From NCBI GenBank assembly GCA_030704615.1, contig CM060731.1, positions 25,856,001-25,916,000 on the forward strand: DNA of 60,000 bases, given 5' to 3'. Within the stretch, counting starts at the first letter, position 1. The number at the start of each line of letters is the position of its first letter. The position numbers were made by a program, and so were the translations under genes. The notes below the pieces were generated by a model, which had not been told where the DNA came from, did no database searches, and saw nothing but the letters and a program-made list of their open reading frames with translations. This DNA comes from Takakia lepidozioides (lineage: Eukaryota; Streptophyta; Takakiopsida; Takakiales; Takakiaceae). Positions 1-11,146 of the stretch are shown piece by piece.

Positions 1-1
1 C

Positions 2-446
2 AAGCATCGTACTACCGATGTTGTTTGGTTCAAGAAGAATGTCAACAGCGGGGAAGGGCATATGAGGGGATGGATGAAGAGGATGGCCTAGAACTGCGGT
101 ATTGAAGGCGACATAACCAACTGCTCTGGTAGAGTTACAAGCATTACTCGTATGGCAGCTGCCAATGTTCCTCAAGAGATAATGGCTTTACTGACTGATC
201 ATCGTCAGTTGAAGACATTGGATCGCTACAATCGCATTAAAGATCTGAAGGCGAAGCTGCTCAGAAGTCCCTGCGTACGCTTACAACGACAGTACTGGAG
301 CAGCTGTGGATTATGAGCAGCATTTATCAAATACTCTTGGTGATTGGCATGCCAAGGAGCAGAATGCTCATGTCGGTGCCCAGCGTAATGTTAATAATCA
401 GTCTCAGAGTGTGTATGAGCGGGGAGATCACTCGAATAGTCCTTGA
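2..446 (+). pseudogene. Crypton/DUF3504-like tyrosine recombinase, C-terminal catalytic part, broken
   Basis: Reading from base 2, the translation has the layout of the catalytic half of eukaryotic tyrosine recombinases of the Crypton/DUF3504 type. It shows TNCSGRVTSITRM (catalytic Arg region), then LLTDHRQLKTLDRYNRI, which carries the conserved His and the Tyr that would be the nucleophile. The usual TGH motif reads TDH. An in-frame TAG lies at 89-91 and a one-base shift occurs near 270. The shifted frame then continues as a Gln/Asn/His-rich tail to TGA at 444-446. The family cuts and rejoins DNA through a phosphotyrosine bond. This copy cannot make an intact enzyme, and its N-terminus lies outside the window. 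Family call from motif layout only. Confidence 0.62.
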
Positions 447-683
447 TCAGGTTCAGTGAGCAGTTTACAACCTGGATCTTGAATCACTGTGTCAATGGAA
501 ACATAGGCCTTAGCAATCTGATGCTTATGCCATTGGTCCTTATGAGATTGTTGAATTATCTGGAGTTAATGAGGCAGTTGTTAGGCCTTAATTGGAACCA
601 GAATATAGGGCCTACTTATCGACCTGGTAGTCCACAGTGTTGCAGAATCTAGGATCACAAAACGCCAATCTAAGAGTCGCAAA

Positions 684-1595
684 TTGTGTAACGGTGATCA
701 TTTACGTCCTATTGGCAATCCTTCTAATTTGAATGTCCAGAGTGATTCAGTGAACGATGCTTTGTTTACTGCACATCTTGCTCATGATCCTAAAGTCGTT
801 TTGGTCAACCGCAATTCAGTCGAGGCTCCTGTATCAGTTTCTGTAACGAGAGAGCGTGCAGTGATTTCTGTAACGAGAGAGCCTGCAATTGTTCCTAGTC
901 TTGTTGAGCGTCCAGCTGTTACTTCTCTTGATGATGTTGAGGTGTTGTCAGACACTGTTGAGGGAATGTTTAATGCATTTGAGAACAATATTGAGGATTG
1001 TTTTACATTCACTAAGAATTCTGAGGGTAATGATGTTCCTACAATTGAGATTGCTCGTGAGGATCTACCAGAGGTTGTTGAGATGGCGGAAGCTTCTTTT
1101 GTAGCTGCTTTTATGGGAGATATTGGCCCTGTAGATGAGGTCGATGGTTCTAAGGTCGCCGATGAAGTGCTGGACAACAATGTTGGTCCGCAGTTGATCC
1201 CTGTGAGTGAAGACGATTTTTATAGAGTTGCTAATCGTTTGAATCGCAAGACTCAGAAGGCAGAAACGTGGGCTATGAATATGTGGAGGACGCATATGGG
1301 ACTTGATGCTAGTATCAGCATTCATGATCTCCCTCTAAATGAGTTTGGTCTCATGCTGAGGAGATTTTTCTTGATGTTGTGCAAGGATACTGGCTTTAGA
1401 CATCCTACCGACAGTGTTAATACCGGCCATGGGGTCACTCCAAGTCAAAGGCCAGCAGGTCTATTGGTCGGTCCACTTAACCGTCCATTCCACCTGGTGG
1501 TGGTCCGCGATATGGGTCAGTGGGGCGCCTATCCGCTGGGTCCACGTTCGAAGTCCACCCCGCCCGCCCGTGACATAGAAGAAATCACGGACTAG
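684..1595 (+). pseudogene. N-terminal part of a second Crypton-like recombinase, truncated
   Basis: An open frame of 303 codons. The first ~180 residues are low-complexity and acidic, with a short internal duplication (SVTRERA / SVTREPA). Residues ~178-250 resemble the SAM-like core-binding domain of DUF3504/Crypton recombinases: VSEDDFYRVANRLNRKTQKA, then WAMNMWRTHMGL, an acidic spacer and LMLRRFFLMLCKDTG. The homology stops near 1430. The remaining codons run into unrelated GC-rich sequence and the inverted repeat at 1595-1690, so the catalytic half is missing. It lies downstream of a catalytic half (2-446) in the same orientation, which fits two tandem copies or a rearranged one. No start codon stands out; the printed start is simply the first of the frame. 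Confidence 0.5.
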
Positions 1596-1690
1596 GTAAC
1601 CGTCTCGAGCAGGAGGGTTTTTGGTTGTGACCGAGGCCCAAGTAGGGCCGAGGATCATCACCAGTAACCCTCCTGCTCGAGACGGTTACC
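1595..1690. repeat. Perfect 25-bp inverted repeat (hairpin)
   Basis: The left arm at 1595-1619 starts GGTAACCGTCTCGAG. The right arm at 1666-1690 is its exact reverse complement. The loop is 46 bp. A related GGTCACCAGGTTACC-like string follows near 1737-1752. The hairpin interrupts the recombinase-like frame. It could be the end of an inserted foldback or MITE element, or an inverted duplication. No target duplication was identified. Confidence 0.85.
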
Positions 1691-2231
1691 GGTCATAACC
1701 AGCAAGTTGAATGATCGAGATCAATCGACTTTAGCCGGTCACCAGGTTACCATCTGATGATGTGGCGGTTGCATTTTTCTACCTCCCTATTCGTCTCTCT
1801 CAGTCGCCTGAAGTCATTTTGTGCTTTCCAGTTTTGCATCTGGTTCTGCGAGGTTGGTGCGGAATACCAATTGTGCCGTTTTCTGATGTAATCAGAGCGA
1901 CAAAATCCCGACACAATTTGTATTCCGAATCAACCTTGAGTGATTTAGCATTGTCGAATTATTAGTCTTATTTCAATTGTGCTTGAAATCAATGTTGTGA
2001 TGAAGTTTTGTGAAGCGGTAGGGTTTTAGCGCGTTTTGATCTGTTGCGATGAGTGGCGTTAATGCGCCTTCAAGTAAAGAAGTCCTAGTGTTGCTTCTCT
2101 TCATGTTTCAACAGTAGATTATCAGGTCAGTCGTGAATAACCTCGCGGCCGTAGTTCTCGTAATAGAGCACGGATTCCAAAGCGTTTTAACAACAAGAGC
2201 ATCCACATTCTCCTTTCCAATCTGAGCAGAA

Positions 2232-3094
2232 ATGAGATCAAAACGAGGGACATATTCACCTCAATTTGGAAATTACAGAGCTCTGAATATTAGCCCTGGT
2301 TGTAGAGATTTTGTCAATCAGGCTGTTCAGGGAGGTGTTCACGGTGGTGGTAGAGGACATGCTCCTCAGAGTTTTGCAGGTAGATCTCCTAATGGCTTTT
2401 CTGGTGGTGGAATCCCAATATTGCCGAGACCTACTGCAGGTTTTTCCAATCAGCAGTTTCACGCACGTCCTCTTGCTATGAACCAGGGCTACCCCAATCC
2501 TAATTAGTCTCATCGACGTCCTGTACTTGCATTGAATCAGAGCTCGCCCAATCCTGGTCCTTGTTCTACTCCGAGGTAGCTGCTGGTCATCACAAAAGAC
2601 TTGTTACTTCTTACCTTGATGATATCAGGTTCTCTCAGCAATTTGATTGGAGTTCAACTGATGATGATATTTCTTCTCTTATTACTGACACTGCTGCTAA
2701 TAATGGCGGTTCATCTTCATCGAATGTTCCTGGAGGTTTACCAGCTATTTCTACCGGGAATTCTGATTCGGTTTGTATTCCTGGAGTTGGGGTCAGATGG
2801 TCTGATCCGGTGGTAACTACTCCAAAAAGTGAACCTGCTCCTGTTGTTGTTAGAAAGTTGGATGTAGATTCTGATCAGAATGTGAACAGTGGTGTAATCA
2901 GCGGTGTTACTCCTGTGTTTGGTAACATAGGTCATGGGCATGGTCCTCAGTTCAACTCAAGAGAGATTTCTCATAATGTGTTTCATTTTCACAATGAAAT
3001 TCACATTCATTCACAGTTGAATGATGTCCCCCCCACGGGCCACAACACTACAGAGATAGTTAGATTCCAGATTCATTTGTATAAAGACAAATAA
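2232..3094 (+). pseudogene. Low-complexity Gly- and His-rich reading frames, possibly recombinase tail
   Basis: Two open frames (2232-2507 and 2561-3094) are separated by a TAG and a frame change. The first is Gly/Pro/Asn-rich (for example GGVHGGGRGHAPQ). The second is Ser/Thr/Val-rich and ends with a His-rich stretch (SHNVFHFHNEIHIH). No family was recognised. They may be the low-complexity tail of the Crypton-like element upstream, since the first copy also ends in a Gln/His/Asn-rich tail, but this is inference. They could equally be non-coding. Confidence 0.25.
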
Positions 3095-4857
3095 TATCCT
3101 TCTAGATATAACCAGGGATACAGACTGATACCTAAGGGTATATCCCATTGACGTTGTTATACAGCGTATATCTCATTGTATAATTGTTTTTTGAAATGAA
3201 AGCTTCCAATTCCAGATACATCTCGTGAATACTTTTGAATGAATGGCGGGGTATATGGTGTATTCATCAGTCTATCATCCGTTTTCCTTAAAATTGCATC
3301 CACGCAGAAACATTCATCCTTGCATCTCGACCAACTTTCATCCGTGTATGAAGTATTCATTCATACGGATCACATTCACCGTGCGAAAAAGTGCATGGTG
3401 CGTAAATGTAGGAAACCGGAGGAAGCCAGTGGTTACGGGATGTGGGCGGTGAGCTGAAAGCCAATGAGAGATCGAGATCTGGTTATGTTGGCCAATAGCG
3501 TGTTAGTTTTGTACCTGAAGTAGGAAAGCGCGTGTAGGAAACTGGAGGAAGGCAGTGGTTACGGGATGTGGGCGGTGAGCTGAGAGCCAATGAGAGGATC
3601 GAGATCATTCAACATGCTGGTTATGGTGTAGAATTTTTTTGCGGAAGGAATAACGAGTTCACAAAATATTTCATTATAATTAAAACCCATGGCTCCCATT
3701 CGGAATTGAATATATGTCTTAATTACAATTCAAAGTCCCCTTTCTATTTTAAAAAAAAAATTCAAAGTTCTTAACCATCCCACTACCTACTACGTTCTGA
3801 AAAGCCTTCACACTTTTTCATGTTTTATTGGGCTAAAGGCTGGTCATGGGCCCCTCCTACCTTCCATGAGCCCTACCGCAGTGGACTCACCTGCAGCAGA
3901 CCTAGACTACAGCAGACCAAGGCGGGCTGGGTTGGAAGCTCTGTCACCCTCCACTATCCCTGCCCCGTACGTGGCCCCGCCGCATGCGCTCGGCCGCGCC
4001 TTAAAGACCCTAATGTCTTCTAATGAGAAGCGTCGATAGCAAGAGTTTTGTAAAACCGACATCATGGCATTTTCTAATACTCGTTTGGTATGAAAAAAAA
4101 AACTCACTATACATTGTTATTACTTGTGCACTTGATGAAAAATCAGTGAACAATAGTAACAAGCATGTGGCGGATGATACAAGTACAGCATATTTCATTG
4201 TTCAAAACCCCACCAAAATATCAAAACCTGATTTCCATTTAAACTAAAAACAAAAATCATAAAAATTAAAAAAAACTTGATAACTATTGAGATGACCATG
4301 ATGTCATATAATGGCTAAACCTTATGGCTAAACCTAGTCCAACATTCAAACCAAAAAATGGGTTGCTCTGTACGCCGACAGATCCCTGGTTTTGCAAAGC
4401 CCCTCCAGCCTGGCGCACCGGAAAACACTGCCTGCAATTTTGTTTTTCAGAGGAGTGTCATCCATGCAATGGTGACTGAGTCACCCTGAGTTTATCCACA
4501 CCAACGACTAATGACATCAGAATTTAAAACATGAATACTAAAGAGTTCAATTGAGGGCCTACCAAAAGGGGAAAAGGTGAAGAGTCTTCTCTCTCTTTAA
4601 TCTTTTGAAGAAGTCAAATCCGAGCAACTTCTCAACTTAGCCCGCTGCAACTCTGGGCTCACACCCAACTTGAAAAGCAGAGTAATAAGGGGGGAGGGGA
4701 GAAAGCAAGGTTCCTTTGGAGAGATGGAAGCACATTGTTCCCTTGGAACTCCGACTCCAGAATATGGATGAGGGTGTCCGCGTTTGTCCGCGTGATGGGC
4801 TGGACTCTGCAGGCCACGAGATAAACATTGCAAAATATTGGCTTCATAATGCGAGCC
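3095..4857. other. Gene-free stretch
   Basis: No supportable gene. It holds a direct repeat (3411-3606), an A-run near 3750, AT-rich DNA around 4200-4350 and a purine-rich tract near 4680-4710. Short open frames here show no family features. Confidence 0.5.
3411..3606. repeat. Direct repeat of ~70 bp, two copies
   Basis: Copies at about 3411-3479 and 3537-3606 share the string GTGGTTACGGGATGTGGGCG and surrounding sequence, with a few substitutions and small indels. About 57 bp separates them. Confidence 0.85.
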
Positions 4858-5273
4858 AATAATTTGACTGTGCTGATTCATAGTCAACTTACCTTTAGCA
4901 GACTACACGTTGGCTGGAGGATTCGGAGTCCCGCAGGTATGGCCCACAGGAGCGGCAGGTTGACGTATTGGATGTCCAGACACAAGTTGCAGCGTCAAGG
5001 CTGCTTGCTTGCCCCATCCGGCATGCCACTGTGATGTATACTACAGTGCAGCAGCAGCGTTAACACCTGTATTCGAGAGTGTGGTCCCTACCTCTTGTCT
5101 GTAGAGTTGTACTGTTTTCAAATTGCGGTGGTCAACAGGGAATTGGAAGCTGTTTTGTCAAAGTCCATACAAGGCTGTTTCAGGAGAAGAACCCAATATC
5201 TGCAACCCCTCTCGAGCTTCTCAACTGGGTATTCATCACCTAGGCTGACCCCTAGCTATCTTTGAAGACTCTG

Positions 5274-5280
5274 TATATAT
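5274..5280 (+). promoter_or_regulatory. Possible TATA box of oxidase copy 1
   Basis: TATATAT lies about 200 bp upstream of the ATG at 5480. The equivalent position in the duplicate (around 13848-13855) reads CTATATC, so the element is weakened there. The transcription start is unknown. Confidence 0.3.
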
Positions 5281-5479
5281 TGCAGTGTTGAGCCGGAGTT
5301 ATAGACTAGTAGAGTGTCTTCTTGAGAGCGCTAGACTAGTATGTGCCGATCCTCAACAGGGTCGACGACTTGCTCGCAAACTTATTCAATAGAAGCTCAA
5401 TATCAACTTAAACCAGTTGATCTACAGGTGCTGAATTTATACAGGGCTTGCTTCAGACAGGAACATCGAACTGAGAGCG

Positions 5480-7882
5480 ATGGGGTTTTCTAGGAGAGGC
5501 ACCGCTGTATATGTGGCAAGTCTTTTAGTATACAGTTTCTTCTTCGCTTCGGCCCAGGTGAGTTCATAAGCTGCAACAGCCACTCTGAACCTCTTGATGT
5601 TATGGCAATGTCCTGCCACTAAGGTCGCGCCGCCGCTCCGTCTTTTTCCAGATCTTCTATTTAGACCACGGTCATGCTAATTATCCGTCCCATCCAAACC
5701 TCTTCTTCTGCTGAACTCCCCCAACCAGAGTGTGACAGAGGTACGATTTCTGTATTGGAGCGAGTGATGTGTCAATGTGAAGCCCAATAAGTCGAGCTAC
5801 AAGTCCTGTACTGTTTGCAATCAGAAGTCCTTTTAATGTGGTACGCCCACGACGCAATCGACAATTGTCAGTCTGACCAACAGAATCGAATGTGTTCTCA
5901 CTTTACATGAGCTTCTATTTCACTTGGACGGATACTTCATTTTTTAAGCGCTTAAAACTGGTGGATCTGACTTCCGACTTGCAGGCGAATCCAGTCTCAC
6001 GGAAGCTTGCAGGCACAAGTCTCGCTGGGTGCCTTGCAACGGGGAAAGCGAGAACTGCATTTCCAGGCAGCCAAGCTTATACAAATGCAAGAACGGTATT
6101 CAATCTCCGAAATAAATACATGCCAGCAGCATTTGTCTTTCCAACCACCATTGCGCAGGTCCAGAATGCCATCCAATGTTCCATACAGTTGAACATTGGC
6201 ATTGCTCCTCGTGGAGGAGGTCACTCCTATGAAGATTACTCACTTGGTACGTCATTGGAACTCTCTATCTCTCAAGCGCCCTCTGCTGCAGGCCTCCCCC
6301 TCTTTCTCACATGAAGACAGAATTCAAGAAAGGAACATGCGGTTTAACGGGACATACAGTATGAGTGACTTTTTTCGTGTTTGAGGCCCCCATTGAGGGA
6401 GTGTCAGTAACCCATACATGTCTACTGACCATTGAGGTATAATGTGGCGTACTCAAGTAATGTTTTGTAATTTACGACTGTATCTTTACTTCCAACAGGT
6501 GGACGTGATGGCGTTCTTGTGGTCGATATGACCGGCTTTACATCAATCAGATACAACCAGGCGGCTCAGACCGCTACGGTTGGATCAGGCTGGAGGCTAG
6601 GACCCTTGTATTTGGCTCTCTGGAATCTCGGGAAGGTAACGGTGCCTGGAGGTACCTGTGTGAGCGTGGGCTTGGGCGGCCATGCTCTAGGTGGTGGATG
6701 GGGTTACGTTTCAAGAAAGTTTGGGCTTGTCACAGACAACATCGTGGAAGCACAGCTGGTCACAGCCAACGGAACAATTGTGACCGCCAATGCAAATCAG
6801 AATGCCGACTTGTATTTCGCTTTGAGAGGCGCTGGCGCTAATTCCTACGGTAAGCAATGTTCAGCGATCATCTGATGCAAGGAACTTCTGATCATCCCAC
6901 TAGACCAATCCACAGACACTCGCTTGTAGTAACCCAGGACTACTCATTAATCTCTGCGAAGTGACCCAGCAGATGTTTGATCGCCTGATATGCTAGACAC
7001 GCTATATCACGAGCAAAACCTGACTCACTATATGTGCTACAATTGGTCTTGCATTTCATTTCATGTGCAGGAATCGTGACACAGTTTACATTAAAAGTGC
7101 ACGAGGTGTCGAGTCCGGTGACACACTTCAAATACAACTTTAACGTAAAAAGTCAACAGGCCCAGGTCCTCAAAGCATTCCAGATTTGGGGGCTAACGGC
7201 GATTTCTCAAGTCTCAGCCTCTCTCTATCTCGACCCCTCTGGTGGAACAAACCTTGGGGGAGTTTATCTGGGCCCATCAACGGGTTTGGCTGCAGTTACT
7301 CATAATTTCTTGGCTAACGCCCCGACCCCTGCGACTACCGATATCACCCAGACGGATTTCATCAAAAGCGTCCTCTACAATGGAGGCTTTTCAGAGACGG
7401 CAGACCCCAGCGTGCTTAATCTAAAAAGTTATACCCTCCCAACCACAGTCTTCAAAGCCAAGTCCATATTCGTGCAAGAGCCAGGTTTGTCCGATGCGGG
7501 TATCAGCGCTCTAGTGAACGCCTTGCAAGCTGGCCCTGCTGACAGCTACTTCATATTCGACCTTTACGGGTCGTTATCTGTAATCAATCAAGTCGCTCCC
7601 AGCGCAACGGCTTTCGTCCACCGCAGCTCTCTATACAGTATTCAAATGTTTACATACTGGGGAAACAATCCTTCAGAGTCAAACTCTGATACTACTTTCA
7701 TCGACAACTTCTGGAACACTGTCCGTCCCTATGCCACGGCAGAAGCTTACCAGAACTACATCGACAAAGACATGCCACTCAGTGCCTACTATGGCTCAAA
7801 CCTCAACACTCTCATTGCAGACAAGAAGAAGTGGGATCCTAAGAATATCTTCAACTTCCCCCAGAGTATCCCTCTTAGCTAA
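5480..7882 (+). CDS. Secreted berberine-bridge-enzyme-like FAD oxidase (copy 1, intact)
   Basis: Four exons join in frame: 5480-5557, 5985-6246, 6499-6849 and 7071-7882 (1503 bp, 500 aa). All introns are GT-AG. Exon 1 encodes a signal peptide (RR near the N-terminus, hydrophobic VASLLVYSFFF, likely cut after ASA). Residues ~70-240 form the PCMH-type FAD-binding domain. APRGGGHSYED holds the His (about residue 106) that carries FAD in this family, and GTCVSVGLGGH holds the second attachment Cys (about residue 167), so a bicovalent flavin is expected. The C-terminus has the BBE domain (YQNYIDKDM, then KKWDP, NIFNFPQSIP). The family oxidises carbohydrates or alcohols with O2, releasing H2O2. The substrate cannot be read from sequence. 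The start is fixed by the signal peptide. Confidence 0.88.
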
Positions 7883-10131
7883 TTTGGACTAGTTTAGCTC
7901 TTAGCAATTTGTGAAGTACGAGGTCGGGATCATGGAGAAAGCGCAAGATTTCCTTATGGAATTATTCAATCACCCACAAACCGCCACGCACGTATTGTCG
8001 ATTTCGAACAGATTCCGTGCTCTTTTGAAGGAATTTCCTTTGCAGAACGTTACGTTGCTACTCGCGATTCTCTCTTTTTCCGTCCTTGGAGCTCTCACGG
8101 AAAATGGTGAAAATCACAGAACATGTACATTCTCGTTTTAGATCTTCGGGCGGCTCAGTGGAATGCAGAAACTTGTCTCGTACTTTGCTTCACATGTCAT
8201 GATTTACGAGTTCATGATGTAAATGATCTAAAGGCGGATGAATCTGTCACAATGAGGTTACAATCAAACACCTAAGGCGCACTTCTAGCAATACCTGAAG
8301 CTTGCTGATCCCGTGCAAGCAATTTCACATCACTGATCCTTCCAAGCAGTAATCTTTTGCACTAGGGGATGATCATGACATGGCTCGCACTAGATCCACA
8401 TCAACTGATCACGATCTCATCACGATTCTCACATCAAATTATAAATAAGCGCAATCGGCAGTAATTCATACCAGAAAGACAAACGCATTACTGTTGCTGC
8501 ATGCGACGTTGTGAAGTAATGAGCTGCCCTCATCAGTTACGCTTTGGGTCCTCCCTTCTGACATCTGCCTTTTGTAGACCAGCAAGACCAGCAGGGTCTG
8601 GAGCTGGTCCTTTTCGTCGTTGAGTGTCGGTCAGTACACAAAAGAGCTACAAAAATCACAATTGAATAATCATCCTGCCTCTGGCGGTCTCAGCAAATTG
8701 TTTTTCAAAAACAAATTATAGTTACCCACTTAAGACTCAGGGCCCAAAATCCCATCGTTAATTAATTTATTAATTTCCTAGTTATTCAACATTAGACAAG
8801 TTTAGTTCACAATTCACAACCCCTAAAATCGGAAGCAGCTGATGGGCAGTTTTCTGGTGATGGAATTGGGGATCAGAAACTAGCTTGCGAGAATTGATGA
8901 AGCTAGAGATAGTTTGGATTGAGCTCTGGTGGGGTGGTTGGAAGGTTCTGGTCACAATACCTGAAGTGAGCTTCAGTGATTTAGTTATCTGTTGGATTGG
9001 ATGTTAGAGAAGTTCGTTCTTACATGTTTGTCGATCACTTCTTGATCCTCACACTGGGTAGTTGAGAATGTACTTAGATAGGTGATTTCTGCAGGCTTCT
9101 ATTTCCATAAGTGAGCTTTCGGCATCACTCTCTTTAGATTGTATTTACCGTAATTCAGCCTAGATAGGAAAAGGGGCTGTCGTCGTAGAAGTGTATTCTC
9201 TGTAATGGCTGGAAAGGCTTATGGCCTTGTGGACTGTGCAGAGAGTACGTAGCTACATATTACCGTTGCTCTCTTTCTTCCTCTCTCATGATTCTTCAAT
9301 GTCATTCTGATGAGTTTAGACCGTAAAGTAAGGACCGTACAGTTGATAAATTTAAAGCTTGTTTAATGTCAAGCTGCATTTGAGAGTCTCTCTAGATTGA
9401 AATGGTCTCAATGAGAGACTGGTATTTTACGTTATGTAATAAAATGATTAGCGCTGGTGGCATTTGTAGGTACATCTTGTTCAAGACCCTGTACGTGTAC
9501 ACAATTGAGAATACACCAGGATCAAATCTTGTTGGTGATCAACAGTAATCATCTTACACCAGGAAAACCTAGCTAACTCACTTCCATTGTAAGAATGACC
9601 ATAACTTATGCAAGCTATGCAAAGCATTTCTAAATATAAATATACAGCCTGAAATACCTCAAAACGTCTTGCTCGAAACGGAGGCGAAAAGGCTCCCAGT
9701 AGTTTTAAACTTGAGCGCTCAGATCAGGCCGAGATCAGGCCGCTTGAAAGGAACAGTTGACTAGTAGAGGGGTCGGCTTCTCGAACTCAGTCTACCCGCC
9801 ACCACCTCCCCACCACTCCTGTTTCGTTGGCACCCAGGGAAGGTGGCTGTTTATTTTAGCTGGCTCGGGCCTGGAGTCTTCTCTCTCTAGATCTAGAGAT
9901 AAAATACTCCGTGGCTCATGCCAACCGTCTGCAGCGTGGCGGGGGTGCCTCGTGTGGAATCCTCCTTGACGAGTTCTCCACTAGGAAGCAATGGACGTAG
10001 TAGCGCATACGCAATATGGTACTTGGAACTCTGGTCCGACAGAGGCCATTGGATCACTGGACTGTCCCATAACACCTCGCCTTAATGCTTTCTCAGAAAA
10101 TCAGAGGAAACAGGGAAAGAAGGCCGGCTCT
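7883..10131. other. Non-coding flank inside duplication unit A
   Basis: This stretch follows the oxidase stop codon. It is matched by 16506-18596, with many small indels between the copies. No gene recognised. Short open frames shared by the two units (for example 9757-9969) show no known domain and are interrupted differently in each copy. Confidence 0.6.
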
Positions 10132-10228
10132 TACTTGACAAAGCTTCTGCGTTGGATGCATACTCGGCAAGATTCATCGCGCACCCTTTTCGCTGAAGGA
10201 AGATCGGGTGTATGCAGCCACAGTTGGC

Positions 10229-11146
10229 GGCATCATACATGCGGATGTATGTGGACCCATGAACTAAAAGACAGTAGCTGGAGCGTCTTATTTCGTGTTG
10301 TTCAAGGATGACCACTCGCATTATCGAACCATCTACATCATCAAGCAGAAGTATGATGTTTTCTTTTGCTTAAAGGAGTTTGCTGCAACTCTGCACAGAA
10401 AAACAGGGTTCGATATACGAGTATTACGATCCGACCGTGGTGGCGAGCTCATATGCAAGGCCGTGAACAAGTTCTAGGGAGACAAGAACATCGAAGTACA
10501 GCTCACCTACCCCCATACACCGGAGCAGAATGGATCCGCTGAGAGGGAGAACAGAACCGTAGTGGAGGCAGCAAGAAGCATGATATATTTTGCGGATATT
10601 CATCTGCGATTTTGGGGCGAAGCAGTCGCTACTGCCGTGTACACATTGAACTGCACAGGTACTAGTACACTACCTGGTGTGAGGCCTTTCGAGAGCTGGC
10701 ATGGAATCAAGCCGTCAGCTGCGCACATGAAGGTTTTTGGTTCAGATGCCTACGTTCACGTGCCCAGCAAGCTTCGGAAGAAGTTAGATCCCAAAGCCAA
10801 GCCAGGCATCTTTATGGGGTATAGCAGCACGAGCAAAGCTTATCGAATCTGGAATAACGACACACAGATGATCATGGAGAGCAGAGATGTGATCTTCAAT
10901 GAGGGCTCATTGAACACAGTCGCCAGTGATCAAGACAAAAGGAAATCACAAGGCAAGCGCGATGACACCGTCCTGCTGGCTATCCAAGGTGAACCAGAGA
11001 GTGCAAGAGCAATTGTCATCTACTCCACCCCCGATCCGATATCAACTCCGGTAGATCTTCCATCTACCTCGTCAGGCAGTGACTACAGTTCACAAGATGA
11101 GCCAGAGCAATGGCAATCAGGTAGCACATCTGAATTCTGGGAGTAA
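10229..11146 (+). pseudogene. copia-1 integrase core and C-terminal region
   Basis: One frame carries the three acidic positions of a copia integrase: HADVCGPM (first Asp), LRSDRGGEL (second Asp) and PEQNGSAERENRT (Glu). It continues with the family's MIYFADIHLRFWGEAVATAV and FGSDAYVHVPSKLRKKLDPK segments. Stops interrupt it at 10265-10267 (TAA) and 10475-10477 (TAG), and the frame ends at 11144-11146. The polyprotein goes on in another frame from 11079. The N-terminal zinc-binding part is missing. This enzyme would insert element cDNA into the genome, but this copy is dead. Confidence 0.85.

Larger units (their letters stand above)
4858..10131. repeat. Segmental duplication, unit A (5274 bp)
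   Basis: This unit is closely matched, in the same order and orientation, by 13478-18596. Both start with AATAATTTGACTGTGCTGA and both end with AAAGAAGGCCGGCTCT. Similarity covers the oxidase gene, its introns and about 2 kb of downstream non-coding DNA. Similarity stops sharply at both edges. The copia element starts immediately after this unit. Confidence 0.93.

Noticed and set aside
782-1180. Minus-strand open frame of 132 codons
   Set aside because: It is the antisense shadow of the recombinase-like frame, Ser/Thr-rich from codon complementarity, with no domain.
9757-9969. Short frame shared by both duplication units
   Set aside because: Length and frame differ between the copies and no conserved protein pattern is kept.
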